From the NCBI GenBank assembly GCA_964470555.1, contig CAYYDG010000010.1, forward strand, positions 1 through 64,000: a stretch of 64,000 bases of DNA, given 5' to 3'. The translations under genes and the position numbers were made by a program. The number at the start of each line of letters is the position of its first letter. Positions within the stretch are counted from its first letter, which is position 1. The notes under the pieces are model-generated. The model ran no database searches. It saw only the letters and a program-made list of their open reading frames with translations, and was not told the DNA's origin. Below, in pieces: positions 24,850 through 33,720 of this stretch. This stretch comes from RBC074 sp964470555 (lineage in GTDB: Bacteria; Acidobacteriota; Blastocatellia; RBC074).

Positions 24850-25386
24850 TCACTGGTTGAATCTTTCAAAGACGGCGAAATCATCCTGCGTGAACAAAAC
24901 GAAAACGACCAACTCAATCGAACTATCAGGATTCGCCGCCGCGTAATCGCGCGTAGCGCCGATCATCGTTTCGGCGCATTCATCCACCGGAAAGCCCGCC
25001 ACGCCGGTCGCCAAAGCGGGAAAGGCGATGGAGCGCAACTTCAATTCTTCGGCGCGAGATAAGCTGTTTAATGTCGCGTTGCGAATGATGTCGGCGCTGG
25101 AATCGGTTCCGGGCTTTTTCGGCAGCAGATCATCTTCGGCGCGGTAACCCATTGCCGCGGCGTGAATCACAAATTTATTCGGCAGACTTCCGGCGGTCGT
25201 CACAGCAGCTTCGCCCAAACGGATAGGCGCTTGTCGCTTGCCTTCTTCGTCAATGATGTTGCCGCCTTTTCGTCGAATCGCTCCGGCGACGCCAGCGCCC
25301 AACACCAGATCAGTGTTCGCAGCGTTGACGATGGCGTCTACGTCAGGCTGGTCAGTAATGTCGCCTTGTCGAATTTCGATTCGCAT
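24850..25386 (-). CDS. macro-domain protein (O-acetyl-ADP-ribose deacetylase-like)
   Basis: 178 residues. It has the ADP-ribose-binding features of the MacroD/YmdB type: GDIT, DAIVNAANTDLVLGAGVAG, RLGEAAVTTAG and FPALATGVAGFP. It probably hydrolyses O-acetyl-ADP-ribose or mono-ADP-ribosyl groups and so returns ADP-ribose. GGAGG lies 5 nt upstream of the ATG. It sits between pncB and the nicotinamidase-like gene, which links ADP-ribose turnover with NAD salvage in one transcript. Confidence 0.92.
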   Translation of the reverse strand: MRIEIRQGDITDQPDVDAIVNAANTDLVLGAGVAGAIRRKGGNIIDEEGKRQAPIRLGEAAVTTAGSLPNKFVIHAAAMGYRAEDDLLPKKPGTDSSADIIRNATLNSLSRAEELKLRSIAFPALATGVAGFPVDECAETMIGATRDYAAANPDSSIELVVFVLFTQDDFAVFERFNQ

Positions 25387-25396
25387 AATTCCTCCG

Positions 25397-26731
25397 TTAC
25401 CTGCCTTCGAGCTGGTTCATTAACTTCGTACGCCGTCGAAACAGTTCATCGCTGAATCGCACAGGGAAAGTTTCGGCGGCGCTGATTCGTTTGAACTGTT
25501 GCGGCAAACGCGCCAGTTGATGTTTTGCGTGCTGCTGGTTTTGCGCCAGGTTTGGCAGCGGTTCCGTCAACGCGCCGTTTCGCATGACGCATTTCAACAA
25601 GGCTTCGCCGGAATGACCAGTTTCGTCGGCCATCGCAATCACATCGCGGCTGAAATTCCCTTCGCCATCGGATTCGCGCCAAACCTGTTTGCGATGCGGG
25701 TATGTGGCCTTTTCGCGGCTCAACTTCATTTTCGGTTCAACGCGATCCGCAAATTCGACTTCGACCAGTTTGTACACGCCGCCGAGCGCAGGGGCATCAC
25801 GCGAAGTCGAAAGTTCCGTGCCGACGCCGAACAAATCCACTGGAGCATCGGCGGCCAGCAACGCAGCGATTTTGAATTCATCAAGATCGTTGCTGGCCAG
25901 AATGCGCGTCTCTTTCATTCCGGCTGCGTCCAGAATCGCGCGCACTTGTTTGGCCAGTTCACCGATGTCGCCGCTGTCCAACCGAACTCCGCGCAATTGC
26001 AAACCGAATTCCGTCGCCAGTCGCGCCGCTTGCAGCGTGTCGTAAGTGTCCAACAGCAACGTAGTGCTTTCAGGAAAAACCTTGTGATAAGCGCGAAAGG
26101 CGTCCATCTCTTTTTCAAACGCCAGCGTCCACGAATGCCCGGCGGTTCCGTACACCGGCAAACCGAACCGGTATCCGGCTTCGACGTTCGACGTGCCTAC
26201 ACAACCTCCGATGAACGCGGCGCGCGCCGCATAAATCGCGGCGTCGAATCCATGACAACGTCGCGCGCCGAATTCGATCACGCCGCGCCCTTCCGCAGCT
26301 TCGACAATTCGCGCCGCTTTGGTGGCAATCAAGGTTTGAAAATTGATGGTGGACAACAGGAATGTTTCGACAATCTGCGCTTCGATCAGCGGCGCAGTCA
26401 CGCGCAACAAAGGTTCGCCCGGAAAGGCGATGGTTCCTTCCGGCATGGCCCAAACTTCGCCGCTGAATCGAAACTCCGACAGGTAATCGAAAAACTCCGG
26501 CGCGACGTGCGCAAACACCGGCAATCGGCGCAGGTAATCAATCTCTTCGCCGTTGAAACTGACCGTGCTGAGAAAATCCAGCGCCTGTTCCAGTCCCGCT
26601 GCCACCAGATAAGAACGATTCGCAGGCAATCGCCGGATGAACATTTCAAAACTGGCGCGTTCGTGCCGATGATTCGCTTGATAACCCGCCGCCATCGTCA
26701 ATTGATAGAGATCGGTTGCCAAACCGGACAT
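25397..26731 (-). CDS. pncB: nicotinate phosphoribosyltransferase
   Basis: Forms nicotinate mononucleotide from nicotinate and PRPP in the Preiss-Handler NAD pathway. From the ATG at 26731 it has 444 residues, with TDLYQLTMAAGY at the N-terminus, EFGARRCHG, the catalytic GTAGHSWTLAF histidine and FGVGTELSTSRDAPALGGVYK. A start at 26803 is excluded because that ATG lies inside the -10 box of the promoter. It is the first gene of the six-gene operon ending in miaA. Confidence 0.93.
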   Translation of the reverse strand: MSGLATDLYQLTMAAGYQANHRHERASFEMFIRRLPANRSYLVAAGLEQALDFLSTVSFNGEEIDYLRRLPVFAHVAPEFFDYLSEFRFSGEVWAMPEGTIAFPGEPLLRVTAPLIEAQIVETFLLSTINFQTLIATKAARIVEAAEGRGVIEFGARRCHGFDAAIYAARAAFIGGCVGTSNVEAGYRFGLPVYGTAGHSWTLAFEKEMDAFRAYHKVFPESTTLLLDTYDTLQAARLATEFGLQLRGVRLDSGDIGELAKQVRAILDAAGMKETRILASNDLDEFKIAALLAADAPVDLFGVGTELSTSRDAPALGGVYKLVEVEFADRVEPKMKLSREKATYPHRKQVWRESDGEGNFSRDVIAMADETGHSGEALLKCVMRNGALTEPLPNLAQNQQHAKHQLARLPQQFKRISAAETFPVRFSDELFRRRTKLMNQLEGR

Positions 26732-26781
26732 TCGTGGCGCTTTGTGTTCAGAATTCAAGTTCGTTTTCCTCGCCTGACTTA

Positions 26782-26828
26782 GTGTATAAAGTACACGAAG
26801 CATACGCGCCCGGTCGAAAATCTGTCAA
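26782..26828 (-). promoter_or_regulatory. promoter of the pncB operon with start-point palindrome
   Basis: On the minus strand TTGACA (26823-26828) and TATGCT (26799-26804) are 18 bp apart. A GTGTA/TACAC palindrome with a 5-bp centre (26782-26796) lies over the predicted transcription start, where a repressor would block initiation. The NrtR or NiaR consensus was not recognised, so the regulator is open. Confidence 0.65.
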
Positions 26829-26846
26829 CCGGAATTTTCAGCAACT

Positions 26847-27269
26847 CTATCTGGCCGCGGCGCTGCGGCGCATGATTTTCACCAACGGTTGCGCTTGTTT
26901 GACTTCGCGCAAACGTGTCACGTCCTGCTGCGCTTCCGGCGAATCCGCGCAACAGGAATTGACGCATTCAACCAATCGAGTGGCGTGGGAGGCCAGCGAA
27001 TCCGACAATCTGTAATAGACCCACAAACTGTCTTTGCGGTCGCTGACCAATCCGGCTCGTTTCAAATACGCCAAATGACGCGACACTTTCGGCTGGTTCG
27101 TCCCCAACACATCTACCAGATGGCAAACGCAAACCTCGCCTTCCGCCGCCAGCAGATTCAACAACCGCAATCGGGTTTGATCCGAGCAGGCTTTCAACAG
27201 TTCGGACATCTGCGTCAGCAATTTCTTCTCTTCAGGTTTCTTTTTTCGCTTGGATGTTTTTTCTGCCAT
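26847..27269 (-). CDS. arsR: ArsR/SmtB-family arsenite-responsive repressor
   Basis: 140 residues from the ATG at 27269. It has a winged helix with EGEVCVCHLVDVLGTNQPKVSRHLAYLKRAGLV; the CVC pair in the DNA-recognition helix is the As(III)-sensing motif of classical ArsR. A second Cys cluster (CVNSCC) near residue 103 could add a ligand. It is divergent from arsI-arsN2, with a shared operator between. A longer upstream frame to 27386 would run through that operator and is rejected. Confidence 0.93.
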   Translation of the reverse strand: MAEKTSKRKKKPEEKKLLTQMSELLKACSDQTRLRLLNLLAAEGEVCVCHLVDVLGTNQPKVSRHLAYLKRAGLVSDRKDSLWVYYRLSDSLASHATRLVECVNSCCADSPEAQQDVTRLREVKQAQPLVKIMRRSAAAR

Positions 27270-27308
27270 GACCCGGATTATAGCCAAAGATTTTTTTCTT
27301 GGCGAAAA

Positions 27309-27349
27309 ACTATATTCGCCTTGACGAATATGATTCGAGAGGGTATCTT
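27309..27349. promoter_or_regulatory. ArsR operator and divergent promoters
   Basis: A perfect palindrome, ATATTCG-6 bp-CGAATAT (27312-27331), overlaps the -35 TTGACG (27321-27326) of a plus-strand promoter with -10 TATCTT (27344-27349, spacer 17). It also overlaps a minus-strand -10 TATAGT (27309-27314). One site could repress both arsR and arsI-arsN2. Confidence 0.75.
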
Positions 27350-27463
27350 CCGCGCCGCATACGGATAAGCGTATGTAGTTTTTCAATCAATCATACCGGC
27401 TAGGCGCGGAAGCCCGTTTCCTGGCTGGTTGTGGAACAAATATCGTTTAGGAGGGAGAAAGTT

Positions 27464-27937
27464 ATGACACCAAAAATTCATGTCGCATTGAACGTCAACA
27501 ATCTGGAAGAATCACTGAAGTTTTACCGCGCCTTGTGGGGCATCGAACCGGCGAAAGTTCGCACCGGTTACGCCAAATTCGACGTTGCCGAACCGCCGGT
27601 CAATCTGACGCTCAACGAATATCCGTCGAAGCTGGAACACGGTTCGGGTGGGATCAACCATATGGGAGTTCAGGTTGCCAGCACTGAAACCGTCCTGGCC
27701 ATGCGCGACCGATTGGTTGAACGCGGATTGCCGATTGCGCTGGAAGAAAAAGAAACCGCCTGCTGTTACGCCGTGCAGGACAAAGTCTGGGTGGTCGATC
27801 CGAACGGCTATCGCTGGGAAGTGTTTGTCGTGCTGGAAGACAATCTGCCGGAAATCGCCAAAGGGGTTTCGCAAACGGCTGGCTGTTGCACTACGGGGCA
27901 GCCAGATATGGTGCAAATCGCCGGAGCCTGCAAATGA
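27464..27937 (+). CDS. arsI: ArsI-type dioxygenase (C-As lyase) of the ArsI/CadI family
   Basis: 157-residue vicinal-oxygen-chelate protein. Candidate Fe(II) ligands are the His in KIHVALNV, the His in GINHMGVQV and the Glu in YRWEVFVV. The vicinal cysteines of TACCYA match the trivalent-organoarsenical binding pair of ArsI. Such enzymes split the C-As bond of methylarsenite; CadI-like metal binding is the alternative. The C-terminal CC also fits metal binding. AGGAGGGAG precedes the ATG at 27464. Confidence 0.9.
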   Translation: MTPKIHVALNVNNLEESLKFYRALWGIEPAKVRTGYAKFDVAEPPVNLTLNEYPSKLEHGSGGINHMGVQVASTETVLAMRDRLVERGLPIALEEKETACCYAVQDKVWVVDPNGYRWEVFVVLEDNLPEIAKGVSQTAGCCTTGQPDMVQIAGACK

Positions 27938-28389
27938 GCCTGACGGCCTCAACGGTCACCATCACGCGCGCGGCAGCAAGCGAACTCGCTGAAGTTCTGG
28001 CGTTGCTCGGCGAAGTAAATCTGCCGACGGAAGGAGTAGCCGAGCATTTCGGCGACTTCCTGGTCGCGCGCGTTGGTGAGAGGTTGGTTGGTTGCGTCGG
28101 ACAGGAACGTTACGGCGACGTGACATTGTTGCGTTCGCTGGCGGTTTTGCCGGAAATGCAAGGCAGCGGATTGGGCAAATCGCTCACTGCGCGGTTGCTC
28201 GATGAAGCCTTGTCAGCGGGCGTCAGCGAAGTCGTGTTGCTGACCACCACGGCCAAAGAATTCTTCGCGCGGCAATTCGGGTTTGCCGAAACCGAGCGAA
28301 GCAAATTCGATCAGGCGCTCGAGGTTTCGTCAGAATGGAATTTGCCCAGATGTTCTTCGGCAGTTTGCATGTGTTTGCGGCCTGGCTGA
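27934..28389 (+). CDS. arsN2: ArsN2-type GNAT acetyltransferase
   Basis: 151 residues, starting with ATGA overlap on the arsI stop. The GNAT core is visible: a beta-strand segment LRSLAVLPEMQGSGLGKSL carrying the acetyl-CoA loop (Q/RxxGxG/A form), then LTTTAKEFFARQFGF. ArsN2 proteins are linked to arsenic operons; related ArsN1 enzymes acetylate the amino group of arsenical or phosphinothricin antibiotics. Substrate here is inferred from context only. It converges with glmM, 6 bp between stops. Confidence 0.85.
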   Translation: MSLTASTVTITRAAASELAEVLALLGEVNLPTEGVAEHFGDFLVARVGERLVGCVGQERYGDVTLLRSLAVLPEMQGSGLGKSLTARLLDEALSAGVSEVVLLTTTAKEFFARQFGFAETERSKFDQALEVSSEWNLPRCSSAVCMCLRPG

Positions 28390-28395
28390 CTCAAA

Positions 28396-29739
28396 TCAAC
28401 CAATTTGTTCTTTCAACAATCGAGCCAGCGATTCGGCTTGATGCCGAATGGATTGTTCATCTGCGCCTTCGATCATTACGCGCGCCAGATTTTCCGTTCC
28501 CGAATATCGAAGCAGCAATCTTCCCTTCCCGGCCAACTCAGATTCGACCCGCGCGCTGGCTTCCTGAAGCGGTGCAATCGAATCAAGCGGCGGTTTGCTG
28601 GCAACGCGCACATTGATCGTCACTTGCGGATAGCGCGTGAAACCGCTCGCCAGTTGACTCAGCGGTTTTTGCACTTCCGTCATCACGCGCAGCATTTCCA
28701 GCGCCGTAATCATTCCGTCGCCAGCCAGACTGATTTCAGGAAAGATGATGTGGCCGGATTGTTCACCGCCGATGCTGCCGCCGTTTTTCAGCAATTCATC
28801 CAGCACGTTTTTATCGCCCACCGAAGTGCGAACCAGTTCTATGCCGCGTTCGCGCAATGCCACTTCCAAACCCATGTTGCTCATGACGGTCGCCACAACG
28901 CGGTTGCCGACAAGTTTGCCGCGTTCGGCCAGATACTCCGCCATCACGAACAACATCTGATCGCCATCCACCAATTGACCGCGTTCATCCACCATCAACA
29001 AACGGTCTGCGTCACCGTCAAACGCCAATCCTGCGTTGGCTTTTGCGTCCAACACTGCCGCTTGCAGCTTTTCGGGATGCAGTGAACCGCTGTTCAAATT
29101 GATGTTGCGACCGGTCGGATCGGCGTTGATGACCGTCAAATCAGCGCCAAGCGCCGCGAACAATTTCGGCGCCAGTTCATACGAAGCTCCGTTTGCGCAA
29201 TCCAAGACCAGTTTCTGTCCTGCCAGATTCAAACCTGCGCCAATTTCGTCGCGCAGAAATGCCAGGTACTTTTCTGCCAATTTGGCGTCGGAATGAAGCG
29301 GCTCTTCCCGCATTGTGGCAAAGCCTGCGGCGTCGGATTCGATGCTGCTCTCGATGGCCCACTCGGCTTCGTCATCCAGCTTTTTGCCGGAAGGCGCAAA
29401 CACTTTGATGCCATTGTCCTGATATGGATTATGCGAAGCGGAAATGACGATTCCGGCGTCGGCGTCGAGCGTCCGCGTCAGGTAAGCGACTCCGGGCGTG
29501 GTGATGATTCCAGCGGACTGAATTTTGCCGCCCGCAGTGAACGCTCCGCGAGCGATGGCCGATTCCATCCAATCTCCTGATTCGCGCGTGTCGCAACCGA
29601 TGATGATTTGTGGCGGGCGTTTCAAACGTGTGGCCAGGACTTTTGCCAGCGCATACCCTATGCGTTCGATGGTGAGTTCGTCGAGCGGAAATTGCCCCGC
29701 TTCGCCGCGAATGCCGTCAGTGCCAAAAAACTTTCCCAT
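28396..29739 (-). CDS. glmM: phosphoglucosamine mutase
   Basis: Converts glucosamine-6-phosphate to glucosamine-1-phosphate for UDP-GlcNAc. 447 residues, with FGTDGIRG at the N-terminus, the phosphoserine Ser102 in ISASHNPYQDNG, the metal-binding FDGDADRLLMVD loop and the C-terminal RYSGTENLARVM phosphate-binding loop. It overlaps the cdaR-like gene by 1 bp. The cdaA-cdaR-glmM order is the conserved c-di-AMP operon known from many bacteria, where GlmM also inhibits CdaA. Confidence 0.96.
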   Translation of the reverse strand: MGKFFGTDGIRGEAGQFPLDELTIERIGYALAKVLATRLKRPPQIIIGCDTRESGDWMESAIARGAFTAGGKIQSAGIITTPGVAYLTRTLDADAGIVISASHNPYQDNGIKVFAPSGKKLDDEAEWAIESSIESDAAGFATMREEPLHSDAKLAEKYLAFLRDEIGAGLNLAGQKLVLDCANGASYELAPKLFAALGADLTVINADPTGRNINLNSGSLHPEKLQAAVLDAKANAGLAFDGDADRLLMVDERGQLVDGDQMLFVMAEYLAERGKLVGNRVVATVMSNMGLEVALRERGIELVRTSVGDKNVLDELLKNGGSIGGEQSGHIIFPEISLAGDGMITALEMLRVMTEVQKPLSQLASGFTRYPQVTINVRVASKPPLDSIAPLQEASARVESELAGKGRLLLRYSGTENLARVMIEGADEQSIRHQAESLARLLKEQIG

Positions 29740-30698
29740 TACTTTTTCAACTTGACCTCGTTTGGAATGATGCTGCGGATTCCGATTCGGGGATCGGCAT
29801 TGGCGGGCAAAATGATTTTGGGAACAGCCATTGTCGAGTCTTGATCGGCAGCGATTTCAGCCCGCAGGTCTTTTTCCTGAATCGCATCCACCGCCGAATT
29901 CGGCCCATAAAGTTCGACTGCAACCGTTTTGGTCAACAGCGTTCTGCCCGGCGACGGATTCAACCATTGAACCGTAACATTGGCAAACCTTTTGAAACTT
30001 CGTCGCTCGCCGATTTCTACAAACAACTTGACCGGATCGGGCGTCAGCACGCGCAACGACGGATGAGGCGTTTCGACATCCACCTCCACGCTGAATGAAC
30101 TATTGCGTCCGCTCAGACTCACGGTTTCGGTCAACACACGGGTGATTTTTTCCAGATGCGATTGCGCGCCTTCGATTTCCACTACGGGCGGTTGAAGTCG
30201 AGCGGAATAAAACTCTACGCCATCGGCAAGCTGCCCGGAATACTGAGCCTCGACGGTGGCCTGTTTTTTGATCTTCGGTTCCAACACCAAACGCAAGCTG
30301 GCCGGGTCAACCTGAATCACCTGAATTCCATTGTCCGGCAAAGACACATCGCCCGGACGAAGTTGCACCACACGTTCGCCCGCTTCTTTGTTGGTCAGAT
30401 CGGCAATGACGGAAAGTTGTGTCGGCGTCAAACCGCGCACCAGATCGCGCGGTCCCCGCAGGCGAACGCTGACTGTTTGCGTGATTTCGCCGCTGATTTC
30501 CACATCCGGTCGCTGGCCGCGATATTCCAGCGGCACATTGAACAGCTTCACGTCGCTGATCGGCTGGCGCGAAACCGCGAACAGCACAACGGCCAATAAA
30601 ATCGCCATCAGCATCAAGCCTTTGTTTTCAACTTCGACGTGGCGCAGCCGATTCCACAATCGGTCAAACGACAACCAGCGCAACCAGGAAAGATTCAT
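29739..30698 (-). CDS. cdaR: YbbR-domain protein, CdaR-like regulator of diadenylate cyclase
   Basis: 319 residues with one N-terminal membrane helix (about 28-45) and several YbbR repeats outside the cytoplasm (visible as repeated VEISGEITQTVSVRLRGP-like and KLFVEIGE-like strands). CdaR proteins bind and modulate the membrane cyclase CdaA. The start overlaps the cdaA stop as ATGA. The name rests on operon position plus YbbR features. Confidence 0.88.
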   Translation of the reverse strand: MNLSWLRWLSFDRLWNRLRHVEVENKGLMLMAILLAVVLFAVSRQPISDVKLFNVPLEYRGQRPDVEISGEITQTVSVRLRGPRDLVRGLTPTQLSVIADLTNKEAGERVVQLRPGDVSLPDNGIQVIQVDPASLRLVLEPKIKKQATVEAQYSGQLADGVEFYSARLQPPVVEIEGAQSHLEKITRVLTETVSLSGRNSSFSVEVDVETPHPSLRVLTPDPVKLFVEIGERRSFKRFANVTVQWLNPSPGRTLLTKTVAVELYGPNSAVDAIQEKDLRAEIAADQDSTMAVPKIILPANADPRIGIRSIIPNEVKLKK

Positions 30699-31633
30699 AA
30701 GGTTGATCCCTCCTGCGCTTCTTCTGTTTTGGTGCGATGCGATGCCTGCCGTTCGCGTTTGCGAGCCGTCACTAATTCGTCAATTTCGCGTTCACGTTCG
30801 CGCTCTTCCAATTCCAGTTCTTCCGATTCCTTGTCGCTGCGCCAGGGTTCCATTGCCTGCTGAATTCGTCGTCGCAATCCGGGTCCGTCCAGATTGCGTT
30901 TCAAACGTCCGTCTATGGCAAACGAAATCGCGCCGGTTTCTTCAGAAACGATCACGGCAAAAGCATCGCTGTCTTCCGTAGCGCCGATGGCCGACCGATG
31001 ACGGGTTCCCAATTCGCGCGAAATCATGGGATTCTGCGTCAGCGGCAAAAAACAACAGGCCGCCGCCACGCGGTTGTTGCTGATGATGACCGCTCCGTCG
31101 TGCAGCGTGGTGTTTTTGTTGAAGATCGTCACCAGCAAATCGTAACTGATTCGCGCGTCGAGCCGGATGCCGCTTTCAATCAATGTCTTCAAACCGACTT
31201 CGCGTTCGAACACGATCAACGCGCCGAGCTTTTCCGAAGCCAGCGTCGTCGCCGCCAACACGACTTCGTCATACCATTCCTGGCCAAACGGATTTCGTGA
31301 GCGTTTTTTCTGCCACGAAAACGGCAATCGAATGTTGTTGCCCAATCGTGTCAGCACAGCGCGAATTTCCTGCTGGAACAGGACAATCACCCCGAACCCG
31401 ACATACACGGCAACGTTTCGCAAAACCCATTGCAAAGTGCTCAAGCCCAAATAGCTGGAAACCGCATACAACAACCCGACCAGCAGTAATCCGGCTCCCA
31501 TTTGAACCGCACGAGTGCCGTGCGCCAACCTGAGCAATTCGTATATCAGGAAAGCTACCAGCAGAATATCCATGACGTGTCGTAGTTCGACGATTTGCCA
31601 AGCCCACAACACATAAGACCATAACTCGTGCAT
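30695..31633 (-). CDS. cdaA: diadenylate cyclase CdaA
   Basis: Membrane-bound enzyme that makes c-di-AMP from two ATP. 312 residues: about three N-terminal membrane helices (1-85), then the DAC domain with the catalytic DGAVII motif and the GTRHRSAIG nucleotide-binding motif. It has an unusual Glu/Arg-rich C-terminal extension (about 265-305). It is the first gene of the cdaA-cdaR-glmM operon; no strong Shine-Dalgarno is seen. Confidence 0.95.
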   Translation of the reverse strand: MHELWSYVLWAWQIVELRHVMDILLVAFLIYELLRLAHGTRAVQMGAGLLLVGLLYAVSSYLGLSTLQWVLRNVAVYVGFGVIVLFQQEIRAVLTRLGNNIRLPFSWQKKRSRNPFGQEWYDEVVLAATTLASEKLGALIVFEREVGLKTLIESGIRLDARISYDLLVTIFNKNTTLHDGAVIISNNRVAAACCFLPLTQNPMISRELGTRHRSAIGATEDSDAFAVIVSEETGAISFAIDGRLKRNLDGPGLRRRIQQAMEPWRSDKESEELELEEREREREIDELVTARKRERQASHRTKTEEAQEGSTL

Positions 31634-32066
31634 AAACGATTCGTTCGGGTTAAAGATTGCCCTGACACAGACAATCTGCCCACATAAAAACTGCTTTTCG
31701 ATGAAACTGTCGCGGGTCGAAACCGCTCAGCCGATTCTGGCCCCCAAGCATACCATACGATCCGGGCGCATATCGTTTTCTGTTGCGGGATTCGACATTC
31801 AGACAGGCTTTGGGGGATTGGGTTGGTTGGTGAAAGAACTTCTCTTCTCGCTCATCCACTGGAACAGAATTTTGATTGAATAAAGGTTGGGCTGAAGACA
31901 ACCTCCACCAACGAAGAATTGGCCGAACATCTGGCCATCGAAGAACGCGGCCAGCGCTAACAAGCCAAAGCTCATAACCCCATCGCCGAAGCCATGCCAG
32001 AACCGCTTCAACCGATTGGCGCAGACTGAGACGAGTTTCTGATTCTGTTCTCGATTGAAGAAGTGG
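31634..32066. other. intergenic region with a possible decayed coding remnant
   Basis: About 430 bp with no intact gene. On the plus strand, around 31890-31960, a short open stretch reads like protein (TNEELAEHLAIEERGQR, then stop) and could be the relic of a lost gene, but there is no start or family match. Promoters for cdaA should lie at the left end. Confidence 0.35.
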
Positions 32067-33011
32067 TCAGCAGTCAGCTTCCAGCGGCAGCGAGTTCACC
32101 TTTTCGCTGCCCGTCAACCGCGAAGCGACTTTCAAGCGCGAAAGCATTACGCCAGCAACGATCAAAACTGCGCCGACGCCGCGCCAGAAACTCAGCTTTT
32201 CGCCAAACATGTAATACGCAAACACCGCCGCCGTCGCCGGTTCCAGCGCGTACAAAATTACGGCGTGTGTGGGATTGACGCGGCTCTGCGCCCAGGTTTG
32301 CAGCAACGCGGCAACGAACGTCACCATCACGGCCATATAGCCGATCTGCCACAGAAATTGACGATCCACCGGATTTGGTTGAGTTTCCATTCCCAACATA
32401 CGCAAGACAAACAACACCATCAACGCCAGCACGGCGACGGTCATCACCTGAAACGCGGCCAACGTCCGCACGTCGCCAGCAGCGGCAAAGGCGCTCGTCG
32501 CCGCAATATGCGAAGCCCAGGCCACAGCCGCCAGCAATACCAGCACGTCGCCCCAATTGACGGCTTCGCCGCTGCGCGGAAAACTGAGCAGCGTGAATCC
32601 GCCAATTGCCACCGCCAAACCGGTCAAATGATCCCGCGTCGGTTTGGTTTTGAACAACATAAACCCGATCAACGGCGTGAAGACCAGATACAACCCGGTG
32701 ATGAATCCGGCTTTGGACGCCTGAGTAAAATTCAGCCCAAGCACGTAAAACGCTATGCCGGTGAAACTCAGTAAACCGAGCAGCGTGCCTTGTCTGAGTT
32801 GCCGCCAATTCGCCCGGCGCAAATGCCCGGCAAAGACCAGCGCAAAACAGATGGCCGCAATGCCAAATCGCGTGCTGGTGTAAAACGCCGGTGAATGCGT
32901 CGCCAGAATTTCTTTGGTGATGACGTGCGACGTTCCCCACATCAACGCAAGCCCGACCAGGGCGCCATCCGACAACCAACCTGCGGATGGCTTTGTATTT
33001 GAATCGCTCAT
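32067..33011 (-). CDS. EamA/DMT-superfamily permease
   Basis: 314 residues with ten predicted membrane helices in two EamA repeats (first about 15-140, second about 160-290); conserved features include LMWGTSHVITKEIL and the second-half ALEPATAAVFAYYMFGEKLS. It probably exports a small metabolite or amino acid; the substrate is unknown. It is followed in the operon direction by nothing close and preceded by the DUF4230-like gene 28 bp upstream. Confidence 0.9.
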   Translation of the reverse strand: MSDSNTKPSAGWLSDGALVGLALMWGTSHVITKEILATHSPAFYTSTRFGIAAICFALVFAGHLRRANWRQLRQGTLLGLLSFTGIAFYVLGLNFTQASKAGFITGLYLVFTPLIGFMLFKTKPTRDHLTGLAVAIGGFTLLSFPRSGEAVNWGDVLVLLAAVAWASHIAATSAFAAAGDVRTLAAFQVMTVAVLALMVLFVLRMLGMETQPNPVDRQFLWQIGYMAVMVTFVAALLQTWAQSRVNPTHAVILYALEPATAAVFAYYMFGEKLSFWRGVGAVLIVAGVMLSRLKVASRLTGSEKVNSLPLEADC

Positions 33012-33039
33012 GCTGAAAACCTGCCTATACAGATAACTT

Positions 33040-33711
33040 TTATTGCATCGCCGCCTGCCCGTCGTTTTTGAAATACGGCTGCACGGCGATGGGTTTCCCC
33101 ACCGAACTCAGCGCCGATTCCAACAATTGGCGGACGGAAGCGATGGCGTGTTCTTTCGCTGTTTTGATGATTTCCGGCGAATTGCCCAGCTTTTCCAATT
33201 CGGGACGCACCATTTGTTCGGTCGTGTCTTCCAGTTGATTGCCCGTCATGGATTCCGTTCGCAGAAAATCCAGGTTGCGAATGATTTCCGCCTTACTCAG
33301 ATCGGGATCAATCGAAAGGATTTTGACATCCGGCAACGGCACGAGGAGCTGTTGTTTTTGTTCGTCATACGTCATTCGCCCCGAATCAATGTCTTTCAAA
33401 CTGATCGAATAATAAATCGTCGCCGGAACTATGCGAATGACTTCGGCGTTGCCATACCATTGTTCGTCGCGTTGGCGAACGACGGCTTGCACATAAGCGC
33501 GCGTCGTCACCAGACTGGTGTCGCGCTCTAAACGGAGCAGCGTCGTTTTGGCCGTCGAGAGGACTTTCTCGCCCGGCCAGAAAAAATCACCGACACCTTT
33601 GCGCATGTAAAGCGCCCCGGCCAACAACAACGCCGCCAACGCAACGACGAAGCTGGCAATCGCCGTCAGCTTCCACAGTTTTCCGGATGATGTCGTTTCA
33701 GTCATCGTCAT
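33040..33711 (-). CDS. DUF4230-like membrane-anchored protein
   Basis: 223 residues: one N-terminal membrane helix (about 15-33), then an extracytoplasmic domain with LERDTSLVTTRAYVQAVV and VRIVPATIYYSISLKDI, the typical pattern of DUF4230. The C-terminal half is helical. There is no catalytic motif; the family has no assigned function. It is 9 bp downstream of the DNA methyltransferase gene. Confidence 0.75.
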   Translation of the reverse strand: MTMTETTSSGKLWKLTAIASFVVALAALLLAGALYMRKGVGDFFWPGEKVLSTAKTTLLRLERDTSLVTTRAYVQAVVRQRDEQWYGNAEVIRIVPATIYYSISLKDIDSGRMTYDEQKQQLLVPLPDVKILSIDPDLSKAEIIRNLDFLRTESMTGNQLEDTTEQMVRPELEKLGNSPEIIKTAKEHAIASVRQLLESALSSVGKPIAVQPYFKNDGQAAMQ

Positions 33712-33720
33712 CTCCCACGC

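Noticed and set aside
25499..26782. Plus-strand open frame of about 430 codons
   Set aside because: Antisense to pncB; no family pattern.
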